64,000 bases of DNA from Actinomyces sp. ZJ308 (GCF_011752065.1 NZ_JAAIJY010000016.1:1-64000); one strand, 5' to 3'. Positions 25,049 to 33,382 are shown, counted from the first letter of the stretch. Notes: generated from the letters alone by a model not told the origin. Program-made: numbers and translations.

Positions 25049-26313
25049 CCGTTGATGCCCGGTGCGCCGGCGTCGGGTTCGGCCTCGCCTCCGGGCAGCT
25101 CGAGGACGGCGGTCAGTCCGCCGGCGGGGTTGGCGCTCAGGTGGAGGGAGCCGCCGTGGGCGGTGGCCACGGCCGTGACGATCGCCAGGCCCAGCCCGTG
25201 CCCGGATCCCCGGGTCCGCCCCCGTCCCTCACCGCGGACGAAGGGCTCGCGCAGGGACTCGACGCTGTCGGCCGGTACCATCGGGCCGTCGTTGCGGATC
25301 GTCAGTCGGACGCCGTCGGCCAGGTGCGCCATCCCGACCGTGATCCGGCCGCCCTCGACGTTGTAGCGGGCCGCGTTGCGCAGCAGGTTGGACACGCTCT
25401 GGCGCAGCAGCACCGGATCGCCCGGGACCCGGGCGGGCAGCAGGCGGGTGGACAGGTGCAGGTCGCGCTCGGCCACCTCCGGGGCGATGAGTCCCAGGGA
25501 GTCGCGGACCGTGGCCTCCATGTCCACGTCCTCGTGGGCCAGCCTGCCGGACTGGGCGTCGGCCAGGTCCAGGAGGGCGTCGATCGTCTCGCGGTTGGCG
25601 TGGTTGGTCTCCAGCACCCGGGTCAGGACCCGGCGCAGGTCCTCGGTCGAGGCCTGCGGGTCTGACAGGGCGACGTCGATCATCGTCTGCGTGGTGGCCA
25701 GGGGCGTGCGCAGCTCGTGGGAGGCGTTGGCCGCGAAGCGGCGGTGCACCGAGAAGGAACGCTCCAGCGAGGCCAGCATGTCATCGAAGGTGTCAGCCAG
25801 GTCGTGGATCTCGTCGCGCGGCCCGGACAGGGCCAGGCGCTGGCTGAGGTCGCCCGAGGCGGCGCGCTTGGCCACCGCGTTCATCGAGGACAGGGGCCGC
25901 AGCATCCGCCCGGCCAGCACCCAGCCGACCGTCCCGGAGACCACGGCCAGCAGCATGAGCGCCCCGACGGCGGAGCGCAGGATGGCGCCCAGCAGCTCGA
26001 ACAGGTTCGTGTCCACCTGGGCGACCTGCGGCGTCGTCGGGTCGATCGCGGGATCCTGCTGGGGCGGGCCGAAGGCGATGGAGAGCGTGATGTAGCGGGT
26101 GTAGAAGTAGACCAGGACGATGAGGATCGCCCCCGAGAGCGTCACCAGGCCCGCGTAGGTCGCGGTCAGACGGGCCCGGATGCTCAGGTGCCGCGGACGG
26201 CGAAGCCGCTCCTCCGGAGCGCCGCCGGAGCCGGCCGGTGGATGGCCTCCGGCGCCTCCGCCGGTGCCCGTGCCCGCCCCGTCCTCGGGCTGCGGTCGAG
26301 CGGCGCCGGTCAT
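25045..26313 (-). CDS. OmpR-partner sensor histidine kinase
   Basis: A 422-residue membrane kinase. The Gly/Pro-rich cytoplasmic leader (1-40) precedes the first membrane segment (about 52-72), an extracytoplasmic loop of about 35 residues, the second membrane segment (about 112-135) and a HAMP linker. The HisKA domain carries His199 in ANASHELRTPLATTQ, and the ATPase domain has SNLLRNAARYN and GSGHGLGLAIVTAVA. The small sensing loop is typical of kinases that detect membrane-active agents. Its start overlaps the response-regulator stop (ATGA), and the pair diverges from a MacB-like exporter operon it probably controls. Confidence 0.94.
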   Translation of the reverse strand: MTGAARPQPEDGAGTGTGGGAGGHPPAGSGGAPEERLRRPRHLSIRARLTATYAGLVTLSGAILIVLVYFYTRYITLSIAFGPPQQDPAIDPTTPQVAQVDTNLFELLGAILRSAVGALMLLAVVSGTVGWVLAGRMLRPLSSMNAVAKRAASGDLSQRLALSGPRDEIHDLADTFDDMLASLERSFSVHRRFAANASHELRTPLATTQTMIDVALSDPQASTEDLRRVLTRVLETNHANRETIDALLDLADAQSGRLAHEDVDMEATVRDSLGLIAPEVAERDLHLSTRLLPARVPGDPVLLRQSVSNLLRNAARYNVEGGRITVGMAHLADGVRLTIRNDGPMVPADSVESLREPFVRGEGRGRTRGSGHGLGLAIVTAVATAHGGSLHLSANPAGGLTAVLELPGGEAEPDAGAPGING

Positions 26314-26969
26314 GCGCTGAACCGGTAGCCGGCGCCGGGAACCGTCTGGATGACCCAGGGCTCGCCGAGCTTGCGACGCAGGTGCGAGATCGTCACCCGC
26401 GTGGAGTTGGTGAAGGGATCGGCGTTGGCGTCCCAGGCCTTCTCCAGCAGCGTCTCGGCGCTGAGGACCCCGCCCTCGGCCTCCATGAGCACCTGGAGGA
26501 CCGCGAACTCCTTGGGGCTCAGCCGGATGAAGCGCCCGTCGCGGTAGACCTCCCGGCGGAAGGGGTCCAGGCGCACCCCGTGGGCCTCGAGGACCGGGGT
26601 GCGCGCCGGCTGGCTGCGCCGTCCCAGGGCCCGCAGCCGGGCCACCAGCTCGGGGAACTCGAAGGGCTTGGTGAGGTAGTCGTCCGCCCCCAGCTCGAAG
26701 CCGCCCACGCGTGCGTCCAGCGTCCGCGATGCGGTGAGCATGAGGATCCGCGTGCTCGGGTGCTCGGCGACCACCTGGCGGCAGACCTCGTCGCCGTGGA
26801 CCACGGGCAGGTCCCGGTCCAGGACGAGGATGTCATAGTCATTGGTCGCCACCTGCTCCAGGGCGCCGGCCCCGTCGCCGACGACGTCGACGGCCATGGC
26901 CTCGCGCCGCAGGCCCGTGGCGATGGCCTCGGCCAGGTACTCCTCATCCTCCACGACGAGTACGCGCAT
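26310..26969 (-). CDS. OmpR/PhoB-family response regulator
   Basis: A 219-residue regulator. The receiver domain (1-115) has acidic pocket E7/D8, phospho-acceptor Asp51 in ILVLDRDLP, conserved Thr and Lys in MLTASR and DYLTKPFEFPEL. The winged-helix DNA-binding domain (about 125-218) contains RLSPKEFAVLQVLMEAEGGV, RVTISHLRRKLG and VPGAGYRF. The ATG at 26969 is chosen: GGAGG stands about 9 bases upstream and the receiver starts at once (MRVLVVEDEE). It is transcribed ahead of its kinase and divergently from the lipoprotein/HlyD/MacB-like operon. Confidence 0.95.
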   Translation of the reverse strand: MRVLVVEDEEYLAEAIATGLRREAMAVDVVGDGAGALEQVATNDYDILVLDRDLPVVHGDEVCRQVVAEHPSTRILMLTASRTLDARVGGFELGADDYLTKPFEFPELVARLRALGRRSQPARTPVLEAHGVRLDPFRREVYRDGRFIRLSPKEFAVLQVLMEAEGGVLSAETLLEKAWDANADPFTNSTRVTISHLRRKLGEPWVIQTVPGAGYRFSA

Positions 26970-27219
26970 CGTCCCGTCCTCCTTCTCGCTGCTTCTCTCT
27001 GTCTTCCACTGTGTGCCGGGCCCGTGGGCAGCCACTGGACGGTCCCGGCGGCATCATCCTTCTTCTACCCAACCAGGGGCCGTGTTACCAGCACATAAGC
27101 GAATTCCTGAAGGTTCTCGCAACGTCGGTCCCGGTTGGCTGGGGGACATCACCGGGCGTTGTACCGCACCCCGGCCGACCTCCCCGGCACTGACCGGTAC
27201 CGAAAGGATCTCCCTAACC

Positions 27220-27690
27220 ATGAAGAAGACGAACCTCTCCCTGCGAGCCCTTGCCCTTCTGGCCTGCGCGGCCTGCGCCGTCGGCATGACGGCCGGATGC
27301 AAGACCTCCGCCACCGACAACGCCAAGGAGGCGGCCTCCCAGGCGGCCTCGCAGGGGAGCAATGACGACTACCTGCTCAAGCTCACCCAGTGCATGCGGG
27401 GCAAGGGCATCGACGTCTCCGACCCCGACTCCAAGGGCAATGTCGCGATCCCCCAGAACGAGGCCGCCACCAAGGCCGCCCAGGAGTGCGAGAAGGAGGT
27501 CGGACCCGCCCCCGGCACCGAGGACCTCTCCAAGCCCGAGGTGCAGCAGGACCTGGTCAAGGCCGCCCAGTGCCTGCGCAAGGAGGGCTACGACGTCCCC
27601 GACCCCGAGGCCGGCAAGGGGCTCCAGATCAACGGCGAGATCCCCCAGGACGTCATGAGCAAGTGCGTCTCCAACCTGGGGAACAAGTGA
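27220..27690 (+). CDS. Lipoprotein with two CxR-x-x-G modules, exporter-linked
   Basis: A 156-residue lipoprotein. The signal peptide ends in TAGC with the lipidated Cys at about 27. The mature part holds two related modules: QCMRGKGIDVSDPDSKG (about 64-80) and QCLRKEGYDVPDPEAGK (about 116-132), each followed by a second Cys (CEKE, CVSN), so two disulfides are possible. The Cys-Met-Arg-x-x-Gly motif recurs in small actinobacterial lipoproteins encoded beside HlyD/MacB exporters; this is recalled, not searched. The ATG at 27220 follows AAAGGA. It is the first gene of a four-gene operon and may be an accessory or sensing subunit. Confidence 0.8.
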   Translation: MKKTNLSLRALALLACAACAVGMTAGCKTSATDNAKEAASQAASQGSNDDYLLKLTQCMRGKGIDVSDPDSKGNVAIPQNEAATKAAQECEKEVGPAPGTEDLSKPEVQQDLVKAAQCLRKEGYDVPDPEAGKGLQINGEIPQDVMSKCVSNLGNK

Positions 27691-27692
27691 CC

Positions 27693-28799
27693 ATGACGAC
27701 GCACAGCACCCGGCGTCGGAGCTTCCTGGCCATGGGCGTCGGAGCCGTCCTGGCCGCCGGCGCCGGGGCCGGGGCCTTCGCCACCCGCTCCGGGCCCTTC
27801 GCTGCCAAGCCGCAGCCCACGACGTCGTCCTTCACCGGCGCCACCGACACCATCACCAAGGGCGACCTCCAGGGCGAGACCTCGGTGACCGGCACCCTGC
27901 GCTACGCCGAGGCGCGCAAGCTCAAGGCCGGCTTCGAGGGCGTCCTCATCCAGGTGCCCGCCTCCGGCACCGTCCTGACCCAGGGCGACGTCCTCTACCG
28001 CACCGGCACCGAGATCGCCTACCTCATGCACGGCTCCCTGCCCGCCTGGCGCAGCTTCGAGGCCGGTATGGACAACGGTGAGGACATCCGCCAGCTCGAA
28101 ACGGTCCTGAGGGACCTGGGCTACTTCGACTACGAGCCCGACAACCACTTCAGCTGGGCCACCACCAGCGCCATCATGAAGTGGCAGAAGGCGGTCGGGC
28201 TGCCCCAGACCGGGACCATCCCCCTGGGGCGGATGGTCTTCGTCCCCGGGGACCTGCGCGTGGGAACGGTCAGTGCTCGTGTCGGGGACCGCGTCGCCGC
28301 CGAATCCGAGCTCTACGACGTCACCTCCACCACCCAGGTGATCGACGCCAACGTCAAGCTCTCCGACCAGAAGCTGGCCGCCGTCGGCACCGCCGTGACC
28401 ATCACGCTGCCCGACGCCAAGACCACGACCGGCACCATCACCTCCGTGGGCACCCCCACCGAGAAGACCTCCGGCTCAGGATCCGGCGCGGGCGGCAACG
28501 AGACGAAGGAGAGGGTCATCCCCATCACCGTCACCCTCGCCGACGCCTCCGCGACCGCCAACTTCCAGGAGGTCTCGGTCACCGTGGCCCTGCCCAGCGA
28601 GAAGCGCGAGGGCGTCCTGTCGGTGCCCGTGGGCGCCCTGCTGGCCCTGAGCCCCAACGAGTACGGCGTCGAGATCGTCGAGTCCGGCGGCTCCACGCGC
28701 AAGGTGCCGGTGACCGTCGGACTGTTCGCCGGCGGGCGCGTGGAGATCTCCGGGGACGGCATCTCAGAGGGGCAGACCGTGGTGGTGCCCCAGACATGA
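27693..28799 (+). CDS. HlyD/MacA-like membrane fusion protein with peptidoglycan-binding domain
   Basis: A 368-residue secreted or anchored protein. An N-terminal Arg-Arg-Arg leader with a long Ala/Gly hydrophobic segment (8-30) resembles a Tat or anchor signal. The biotinyl-lipoyl-like part begins KGDLQGETSVTGTLRYAEAR. A PG_binding_1 helical domain (about 127-170) contains IRQLETVLRDLGYF and IMKWQKAVGLPQTG. A C-terminal beta domain includes VSVTVALPSEKREGVLSVPV. In Gram-positive exporters such proteins link an ABC permease to the wall. It lies 2 bases after the lipoprotein gene and overlaps the ATPase start, so it is part of the same exporter. Confidence 0.86.
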   Translation: MTTHSTRRRSFLAMGVGAVLAAGAGAGAFATRSGPFAAKPQPTTSSFTGATDTITKGDLQGETSVTGTLRYAEARKLKAGFEGVLIQVPASGTVLTQGDVLYRTGTEIAYLMHGSLPAWRSFEAGMDNGEDIRQLETVLRDLGYFDYEPDNHFSWATTSAIMKWQKAVGLPQTGTIPLGRMVFVPGDLRVGTVSARVGDRVAAESELYDVTSTTQVIDANVKLSDQKLAAVGTAVTITLPDAKTTTGTITSVGTPTEKTSGSGSGAGGNETKERVIPITVTLADASATANFQEVSVTVALPSEKREGVLSVPVGALLALSPNEYGVEIVESGGSTRKVPVTVGLFAGGRVEISGDGISEGQTVVVPQT

Positions 28800-29560
28800 G
28801 CCGCATCCTGTCCCTCAAGGACGTCCACCGCACCTACGGGGAGCCGCCCGTGGCCGCCTGCGCGGGCGTGAGCCTGGAGGTCGACGACGGCGAGTTCGTC
28901 GCCATCGTCGGCCCCTCCGGCTCGGGCAAGTCCACGCTCCTCAACCTCATCGGCACCCTGGACCGGCCCAGCTCGGGCACCGTCGAGATCGACGGCGTCG
29001 ACGTCGGCTCCCTGTCCGACGCCAAGCTCTCGGCCCTGCGCGCCAGCCGCATCGGCTTCGTCTTCCAGCAGTTCCACCTGGCCGACGGCGTCAACGCGGT
29101 CGACAACGTGGCCGACGGACTCCTCTACAGCGGCATCCCCCGCTCCGAGCGGCGCCGCCGGGCCCGGGCCGCCCTGGAGCGCGTGGGCCTGGCCCACCGC
29201 CTCGACCACCGCCCCCATCAGATGAGCGGCGGCGAGCGTCAGCGGGTGGCCATCGCCCGCGCCGTCGTCGGCGAGCCGCCCCTGCTGCTGGCCGACGAGC
29301 CCACCGGGAACCTCGACTCCGCCTCCGGGGCCTCGATCGTCGAGCTCCTCCACGAGCTCCACTCCCAGGGAACCACCGTCATCGTCATCACCCACGACAA
29401 CGAGCTGGCAGCCCAGCTGCCCCGGCAGATCGCCATCCGCGACGGCCGCGTCGTCGGGGACTCCAGCCGCAGGTCCAACCACAAGGAGGTCGATCGTGCA
29501 GACCACGCAGCCACTGCCGACGTCAGTGCCGTCCGCGCCGACGTCGCCGCCTCGGCCTGA
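28796..29560 (+). CDS. MacB/LolD-type ABC transporter ATPase
   Basis: A 254-residue ATPase. Walker A GPSGSGKST is at about 40-48, with Q-loop GFVFQQFHLADGVNAVDNV, signature MSGGERQRVAIARA, Walker B LLLADEPTGNLDSASG, and switch VIVITHDNELA. The FQQFHL and DEPTGNLD motifs place it in the MacB/FtsE/LolD group, which drives mechanotransmission-type exporters, not classical importers. Its ATG overlaps the HlyD-like stop (ATGA). Its last 65 bases overlap the permease gene. Confidence 0.93.
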   Translation: MSRILSLKDVHRTYGEPPVAACAGVSLEVDDGEFVAIVGPSGSGKSTLLNLIGTLDRPSSGTVEIDGVDVGSLSDAKLSALRASRIGFVFQQFHLADGVNAVDNVADGLLYSGIPRSERRRRARAALERVGLAHRLDHRPHQMSGGERQRVAIARAVVGEPPLLLADEPTGNLDSASGASIVELLHELHSQGTTVIVITHDNELAAQLPRQIAIRDGRVVGDSSRRSNHKEVDRADHAATADVSAVRADVAASA

Positions 29561-30821
29561 CCGGGCACCGGCCGGCAGGTCGCAGGAGGGCGGCAACGCC
29601 CACGGCGCCGAGCGTCCCGAGGCCTCGACGAGGCCGTTCCAGCGCTCGCGGCTGCGCCTGTCCGACGTGCTGCGCCTGGGGGGAACCGGGATCAAGGCCC
29701 GACCCACCCGTGCCTTCCTGTCCGCCCTGGGCATCGCCATCGGTATCGCCGCCATGATCGCGGTGGTCGGCATCTCCGCCTCCAGCCGGGCCCAGCTGGC
29801 CGCCCAGCTCGACTCGCTGGGGACCAACCTGCTGACGGCCTCCGCCGGGCAGGACCTGTTCGGCAAGTCCTCGTCCCTGCCGCAGGACACCGTCGGCAAG
29901 GTCCGGCTCATCGAACACGTCGAGAGCGCCTCGAGCACCGGCCTGGTCAAGAACGCGCTGGTCTACCGCAGCCCGCTCATCGACAAGAACGCCTCCGGCG
30001 GCATCACCACGATGGCCGCGGACCGCTCGCTGCTCGACGTCGTGGCCGGGCAGGTCGACCGGGGCACCTGGCTCAACGAGGCCACCAGCCAGTACCCGGC
30101 CACGGTCCTGGGGCACACGGCCGCCCAGCGCCTGGGCGTCGTCACGCCGGGCACCAAGGTGTGGATCGGCGGCAGCTGGTTCACGGTGGTCGGCATCCTC
30201 AAGCCGGTGGTCCTGGCCCCCGAGCTCGACTCGGCCGCGCTCATCGGCCAGGGGGTCGCCACCAACCTGCTGGGGCACGACGCCAAGCCGACGACGGTCT
30301 ACACCCGCAGCCAGGACTCCGCCGTCGCCCAGGTGCGCCAGCTCCTGGCGCCGTCGATCTCTCCGCAGGCCCCCAGCGAGGTCAAGGTCTCGCGGCCCTC
30401 GGACGCGCTGGAGGCCAAGAACGCGGCCGACAAGGCCTTCACCGGCCTGCTGCTGGGCGTGGGCTCCATCGCCCTGCTCGTCGGTGGCATCGGGGTCGCC
30501 AACACGATGATCATCTCGGTGCTCGAGCGCCGTCGGGAGATCGGCCTGAGACGGTCCCTGGGGGCCATGCGCAGTCACATCCTCGTGCAGTTCATGACCG
30601 AGGCGCTGCTGCTGGCCACCCTGGGCGGCTCCCTGGGGTGCGTCATCGGCATCGGGGTGACGGCCGCGATGTCGGCCGCCAACGGCTGGCCCTTCAGCCT
30701 GCCGGTGGTGGCGATCGCCGGCGGGCTGGGCGTCACCATCGTCATCGGGGCCCTGGCCGGCGTGTACCCGGCCGTGCGAGCCTCACGCACTCCTCCGACG
30801 GCCGCGCTCAACGCGCAGTAG
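29496..30821 (+). CDS. MacB/FtsX-type ABC permease
   Basis: A 441-residue permease. A Pro/Arg-rich cytoplasmic leader (1-55) is followed by TM1 (about 72-95), a large extracytoplasmic MacB-PCD-like domain (about 96-300) and three C-terminal membrane segments forming the FtsX domain. That domain has IALLVGGIGVANTMIISVLE, RRREIGLRRSLGAMRSHI and PAVRASRTPPTAAL, all classic. The GTG at 29496 has AAGGAGG 7 bases upstream, inside the ATPase gene. Together with the three genes before it, this forms a MacAB-like exporter, probably for peptides or antimicrobials and probably controlled by the divergent two-component system. Confidence 0.92.
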   Translation: MQTTQPLPTSVPSAPTSPPRPDRAPAGRSQEGGNAHGAERPEASTRPFQRSRLRLSDVLRLGGTGIKARPTRAFLSALGIAIGIAAMIAVVGISASSRAQLAAQLDSLGTNLLTASAGQDLFGKSSSLPQDTVGKVRLIEHVESASSTGLVKNALVYRSPLIDKNASGGITTMAADRSLLDVVAGQVDRGTWLNEATSQYPATVLGHTAAQRLGVVTPGTKVWIGGSWFTVVGILKPVVLAPELDSAALIGQGVATNLLGHDAKPTTVYTRSQDSAVAQVRQLLAPSISPQAPSEVKVSRPSDALEAKNAADKAFTGLLLGVGSIALLVGGIGVANTMIISVLERRREIGLRRSLGAMRSHILVQFMTEALLLATLGGSLGCVIGIGVTAAMSAANGWPFSLPVVAIAGGLGVTIVIGALAGVYPAVRASRTPPTAALNAQ

Positions 30822-30968
30822 CGGCCGGGAAGGGCCGGGAGGCCCGAGGAGGAGGCGGATCAAGACGTCCCGGTGGGAGACGGCTGGGCCCTTGCGCCGA
30901 CGGCGCCGGACTGCGGTGACCGGTGCAGGCGGCGCACGGGAGACGGGCTCAGATGGACCGGGACCGCG

Positions 30969-31002
30969 CGAGGGCCCCGCACAGCTCAGTGCGGGGCCCT
31001 CG
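30969..31002. terminator. Terminator hairpin after the MacB-like operon
   Basis: CGAGGGCCCCGCAC pairs perfectly (14 bp) with GTGCGGGGCCCTCG across a 6-base loop and is followed by TTCCT. It lies 150 bases beyond the permease stop and ahead of the convergent MT0933-like gene, so it may serve both. Confidence 0.8.
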
Positions 31003-31055
31003 TTCCTGCGATCAGAAGACCGCGGTGCCTGGGGTCAAGCAGGCTCTCAGCCGAA

Positions 31056-31238
31056 TCACTCCGTGCCGAGCTTGCCGTCGACGGCGTCGCGGGCGGTGTC
31101 GATCTTGTCGTCGTACTTGCCGCCGGTCGCCTTCTTGGCCACGCCGGCTGCGGCGTCCAGCGCCTTGTCGCTGATCGCCTCGGCCTTGTCGGAGCTGAGA
31201 GCGTCACCGGCCTTCTTCGCCAGGTCATCAAGTCCCAT
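31056..31238 (-). CDS. MT0933/Rv0909-like small antitoxin-family protein
   Basis: A 60-residue protein starting MGLDDLAKKAGDALSSDKAE, helical, Ala/Lys/Asp-rich, with a repeated K(A/K)xDA pattern. This is the composition and pattern of the actinobacterial MT0933-like antitoxin family (PF14013 type), also easily confused with CsbD/YtxH-like stress proteins. No toxin gene lies next to it here, so it is an orphan or acts otherwise. The ATG at 31238 follows AAGGAGA. Family B repeats start about 140 bases upstream. Confidence 0.65.
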   Translation of the reverse strand: MGLDDLAKKAGDALSSDKAEAISDKALDAAAGVAKKATGGKYDDKIDTARDAVDGKLGTE

Positions 31239-31379
31239 GTGTATCTCCTTCCGTCGGGTGGCCGGACGTCGGACGACGACGGCCTCGTCCGAATAGTGCC
31301 AGGTTTGCGCCGGTACGTCACCTATGGGGGTGCCTCTCCGCCCGGGCGGAGGCAGGCTGCGCGCCACGCGGTCCTGGTC

Positions 31380-31515
31380 GGGGACGTTCGACGCCGTCGG
31401 GGACCTTTTCCTGCGGGCGGGGACGTTCTGCGCGGCCGGGGACGGAAAGCCTACACCCGCACGGGTGGAATGTCCCCGTTTGGAAGGCGGGTGCACCCGC
31501 ACGGGTGGAATGTCC
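31380..31515. repeat. Family B GGGGACAT-module array, locus B1
   Basis: About 135 bases with four forward modules of type GGGGAC(G/C)TT and two inverted ones (GGAATGTCCCC, GGAATGTCCTC), the latter inside a tandem pair reading CACCCGCACGGGTGGAATGT. It lies between the 5' end of the MT0933-like gene and the 3' end of the MmcQ gene. Confidence 0.8.
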
Positions 31516-31537
31516 TCGGCGAGGACGCCTCGGTCCC

Positions 31538-32005
31538 TCACCACTGCCAGGTGGGGCGGGCGGGGGCGCCTGCGGCGTCGGCCAGGAGGACGGCCTCGCG
31601 CACCCGGCGTGTCAGCAGCGACAGGACGAGCCGGTAGGAGTCCTCCACCATGTCGGCGGCGGTGTCGGGCCGGTAGTCGGGGCTGGTGAGGTCGATGCTC
31701 GCCCAGTGCCGCTTGGACTGGTGGAAGCCCGGCTCCACCCAGCTGTAGGTGGACCGTACGGCGACGACGTCCTCGGGGTCGAGCTTGACGTTGGCCAGGA
31801 GGCGGCCGTCGGTGTGGGGGATGAGCAGCAGGAACAGGCGGGTCCCCACGGAGGCCACGGGGATGTCCCACTCGGGCTTGTCGCCGGCCCAGGCGCCGGG
31901 CAGGCCGGCCGCGTGAGCCAGGAGGTCGTCACGGCGGGTGGCCACGGCGTCGTCGTCGACGCGGGCGGGGCGGGTACCGCCGGGGTGGGGCAGAGGCTCG
32001 ATCAT
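31538..32005 (-). CDS. MmcQ/YjbR (DUF419) family protein
   Basis: A 155-residue soluble protein. The CyaY-like MmcQ/YjbR domain is recognised by PEWDIPVASVGTRLFLLL near 44-61, LLANVKLDPEDV, the PGFHQSKRHWASIDL stretch and the final helix VEDSYRLVLSLLTRR. Family members are probable DNA- or ligand-binding proteins of unsettled function. The ATG at 32005 is chosen because the frame upstream reads only repeat DNA. The gene is bracketed by family B arrays B1 and B2 in the same orientation. Confidence 0.85.
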   Translation of the reverse strand: MIEPLPHPGGTRPARVDDDAVATRRDDLLAHAAGLPGAWAGDKPEWDIPVASVGTRLFLLLIPHTDGRLLANVKLDPEDVVAVRSTYSWVEPGFHQSKRHWASIDLTSPDYRPDTAADMVEDSYRLVLSLLTRRVREAVLLADAAGAPARPTWQW

Positions 32006-32033
32006 CGACGTCGAGCCTACGTTGTCCTCCCGG

Positions 32034-32174
32034 CCGGGGACATTCGACGCCGTTGGGGACCTTCTGTCTTGGCCGGGGACATCTCGCGCGGCCGGGGACG
32101 GAAGAACTGCACCCGTACGCGTGACATGTCCCTGGCCGGGAGATTGCTGCACCCGTACGCGCAGGATGTCCCCG
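32034..32174. repeat. Family B GGGGACAT-module array, locus B2
   Basis: Starts with GGGGACATTCGACGCCGT, then GGGGACCTT, GGGGACATC and GGGGACGGA, and ends with inverted ACATGTCCC and GGATGTCCCC modules. The last 100 bases (32075-32174) differ from locus B3 (33283-33382) at only about four positions. It lies between the MmcQ and XRE-regulator genes. Confidence 0.85.
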
Positions 32175-32197
32175 TACGTGTCGGCAGTCCTGGCAGG

Positions 32198-32407
32198 TCA
32201 GTCCGGGACGACCTCCAGGAGCTCGCCGACCGAGCAGCCCAGGGCCTCGCAGATGGCGCTGAGCGTGGAGTAGCGGATGGCCTTGGCGCGGTCGTTCTTG
32301 AGCACCGAGAGGTTGACGGTGGTGACCCCGACCTTCTCGGAGAGCTCCACGAGCGTCATCCCGCGGGCGGCCAGCAGCTCATCGAGGTGGCAGACGACGT
32401 GGCTCAC
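32198..32407 (-). CDS. XRE-family (YozG-like) small regulator
   Basis: A 69-residue protein that is just a Cro/CI helix-turn-helix: HLDELLAARGMTLVELSEKV, TTVNLSVLKNDRAKAIRYST and the final CEALGCSVGELLEVVPD. Small YozG-like regulators of this size are regularly encoded after a DUF2975 membrane protein, as here: its ATG overlaps the DUF2975 stop. It probably autoregulates through the 36-bp near-palindrome at 33172-33207 upstream of the pair. Confidence 0.92.
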   Translation of the reverse strand: MSHVVCHLDELLAARGMTLVELSEKVGVTTVNLSVLKNDRAKAIRYSTLSAICEALGCSVGELLEVVPD

Positions 32408-33162
32408 ACGAGTCCCTCGGTCTCTTCGCGCAGGGCGGTGTTCTCCGCGGCCAGGGAGCTGGAGCGCTGATAGAGGCGGTGCAGGGCGAGCAGCAGGTGC
32501 GTTGCGAGGATCAGGACGATGACTTCCTTGAGGGTCGGGATGTCGTTGCCGGTGGGGATCGACCCGCTCAGCTCTTCCGCTCCCGTGCGGGCGTTGGTGA
32601 AGTACTCGTCGGAGATCCCCAGGCTTGTAATCTGCAGCATCAGGGAGCTCAGCGTCTGTCCCAGCAGGAGCCAGAACAGGTGCCCGCCCCGGGTGAAGAG
32701 CTGGTCGACGAATCCCGGCCGGCCCGGGCGGATCGCGGCGATGAACCGGACGAAGGCGACGGCGCAGGCCGCGATGAGGACGAGGTGCACGGTGATGAAC
32801 AGGCCGGTGAAGAACTGCGCGCCGCCGGACAGTCCGTGCACGGTCCCGTAGGTCGTCGAGTGGCCGGAGCTCATCTCCACCGTCGTATGACCGAAGGCCA
32901 GATGCTCCTCCGACACCGCGCTGCTATCCGTGAATTCCAGGAGCAGCCCGCGGCCGTTGACGAGATCCCACAGGTTCGATCCGAGCATGTAGAAGGGGGA
33001 GAAGCACAGCAGGGCCAGCAGGAATGAGGTGAAGGCAAGGCTGACGGGACCGACGCCGGCGTCCTGGCCGGCTGCGGCGTCGGAGGAGGCCTGGTCGGCG
33101 GCAGGATCGGCGTCGACGTCGGTGTCTTCGGTGTCTGAGGAGGCTTCGGTGCTTGCGGTCAT
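32404..33162 (-). CDS. DUF2975-family membrane protein
   Basis: A 252-residue protein. The acidic leader (1-38, rich in Asp/Ala) precedes four membrane segments at about 42-62, 113-135, 165-185 and 215-235. The arrangement, with the downstream XRE regulator, matches the DUF2975-YozG module found across Firmicutes and actinobacteria. The role is unknown; a membrane partner that modulates the regulator is an inference. The start at 33162 places the ATG right beside the likely operator. The pair is bracketed by family B arrays B2 and B3. Confidence 0.8.
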   Translation of the reverse strand: MTASTEASSDTEDTDVDADPAADQASSDAAAGQDAGVGPVSLAFTSFLLALLCFSPFYMLGSNLWDLVNGRGLLLEFTDSSAVSEEHLAFGHTTVEMSSGHSTTYGTVHGLSGGAQFFTGLFITVHLVLIAACAVAFVRFIAAIRPGRPGFVDQLFTRGGHLFWLLLGQTLSSLMLQITSLGISDEYFTNARTGAEELSGSIPTGNDIPTLKEVIVLILATHLLLALHRLYQRSSSLAAENTALREETEGLV

Positions 33163-33171
33163 GACGACGCT

Positions 33172-33207
33172 CCATATCGACTATCGATGTATCGATACTC
33201 GATATGG
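33172..33207. promoter_or_regulatory. 36-bp near-palindromic operator of the XRE-DUF2975 pair
   Basis: A near-perfect inverted repeat built from CCATATCGA and TCGATATGG outer arms and two inner ATCGAT boxes; 16 of 18 half-site positions pair. The TATCGA core recurs four times. It starts 10 bases upstream of the DUF2975 ATG, in unusually AT-rich DNA, as expected for the promoter and autoregulatory operator. Confidence 0.7.
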
Positions 33208-33282
33208 TGTGCCCGTGTGCCGTGCGCTGTCAAGTGCTTGGAGAAGGCGGAGATCGACGGCCTTGCTCATCTTCTTCCCGTC

Positions 33283-33382
33283 GGGGACATCTCGCGCGGC
33301 CGGGGACGGAAGAACTGCGCCCGTACGCGTGACATGTCCCCGGCCGGGAGATTGTCGCACCCGTACGCGCAGGATGTCCCCG
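33283..33382. repeat. Family B GGGGACAT-module array, locus B3
   Basis: 100 bases, nearly identical to 32075-32174 and in the same orientation: GGGGACATCTCGCGCGGC, GGGGACGGAAGAACTGC, then inverted GACATGTCCCC and GGATGTCCCC. It lies between the operator of the DUF2975 gene and the 3' end of the first lipoprotein gene. Confidence 0.85.

Noticed and set aside
31380-33382. Family B arrays considered as a CRISPR array.
   Set aside because: Modules are partly inverted, vary in spacing and sequence, and are scattered over six intergenic loci; no cas gene is present.
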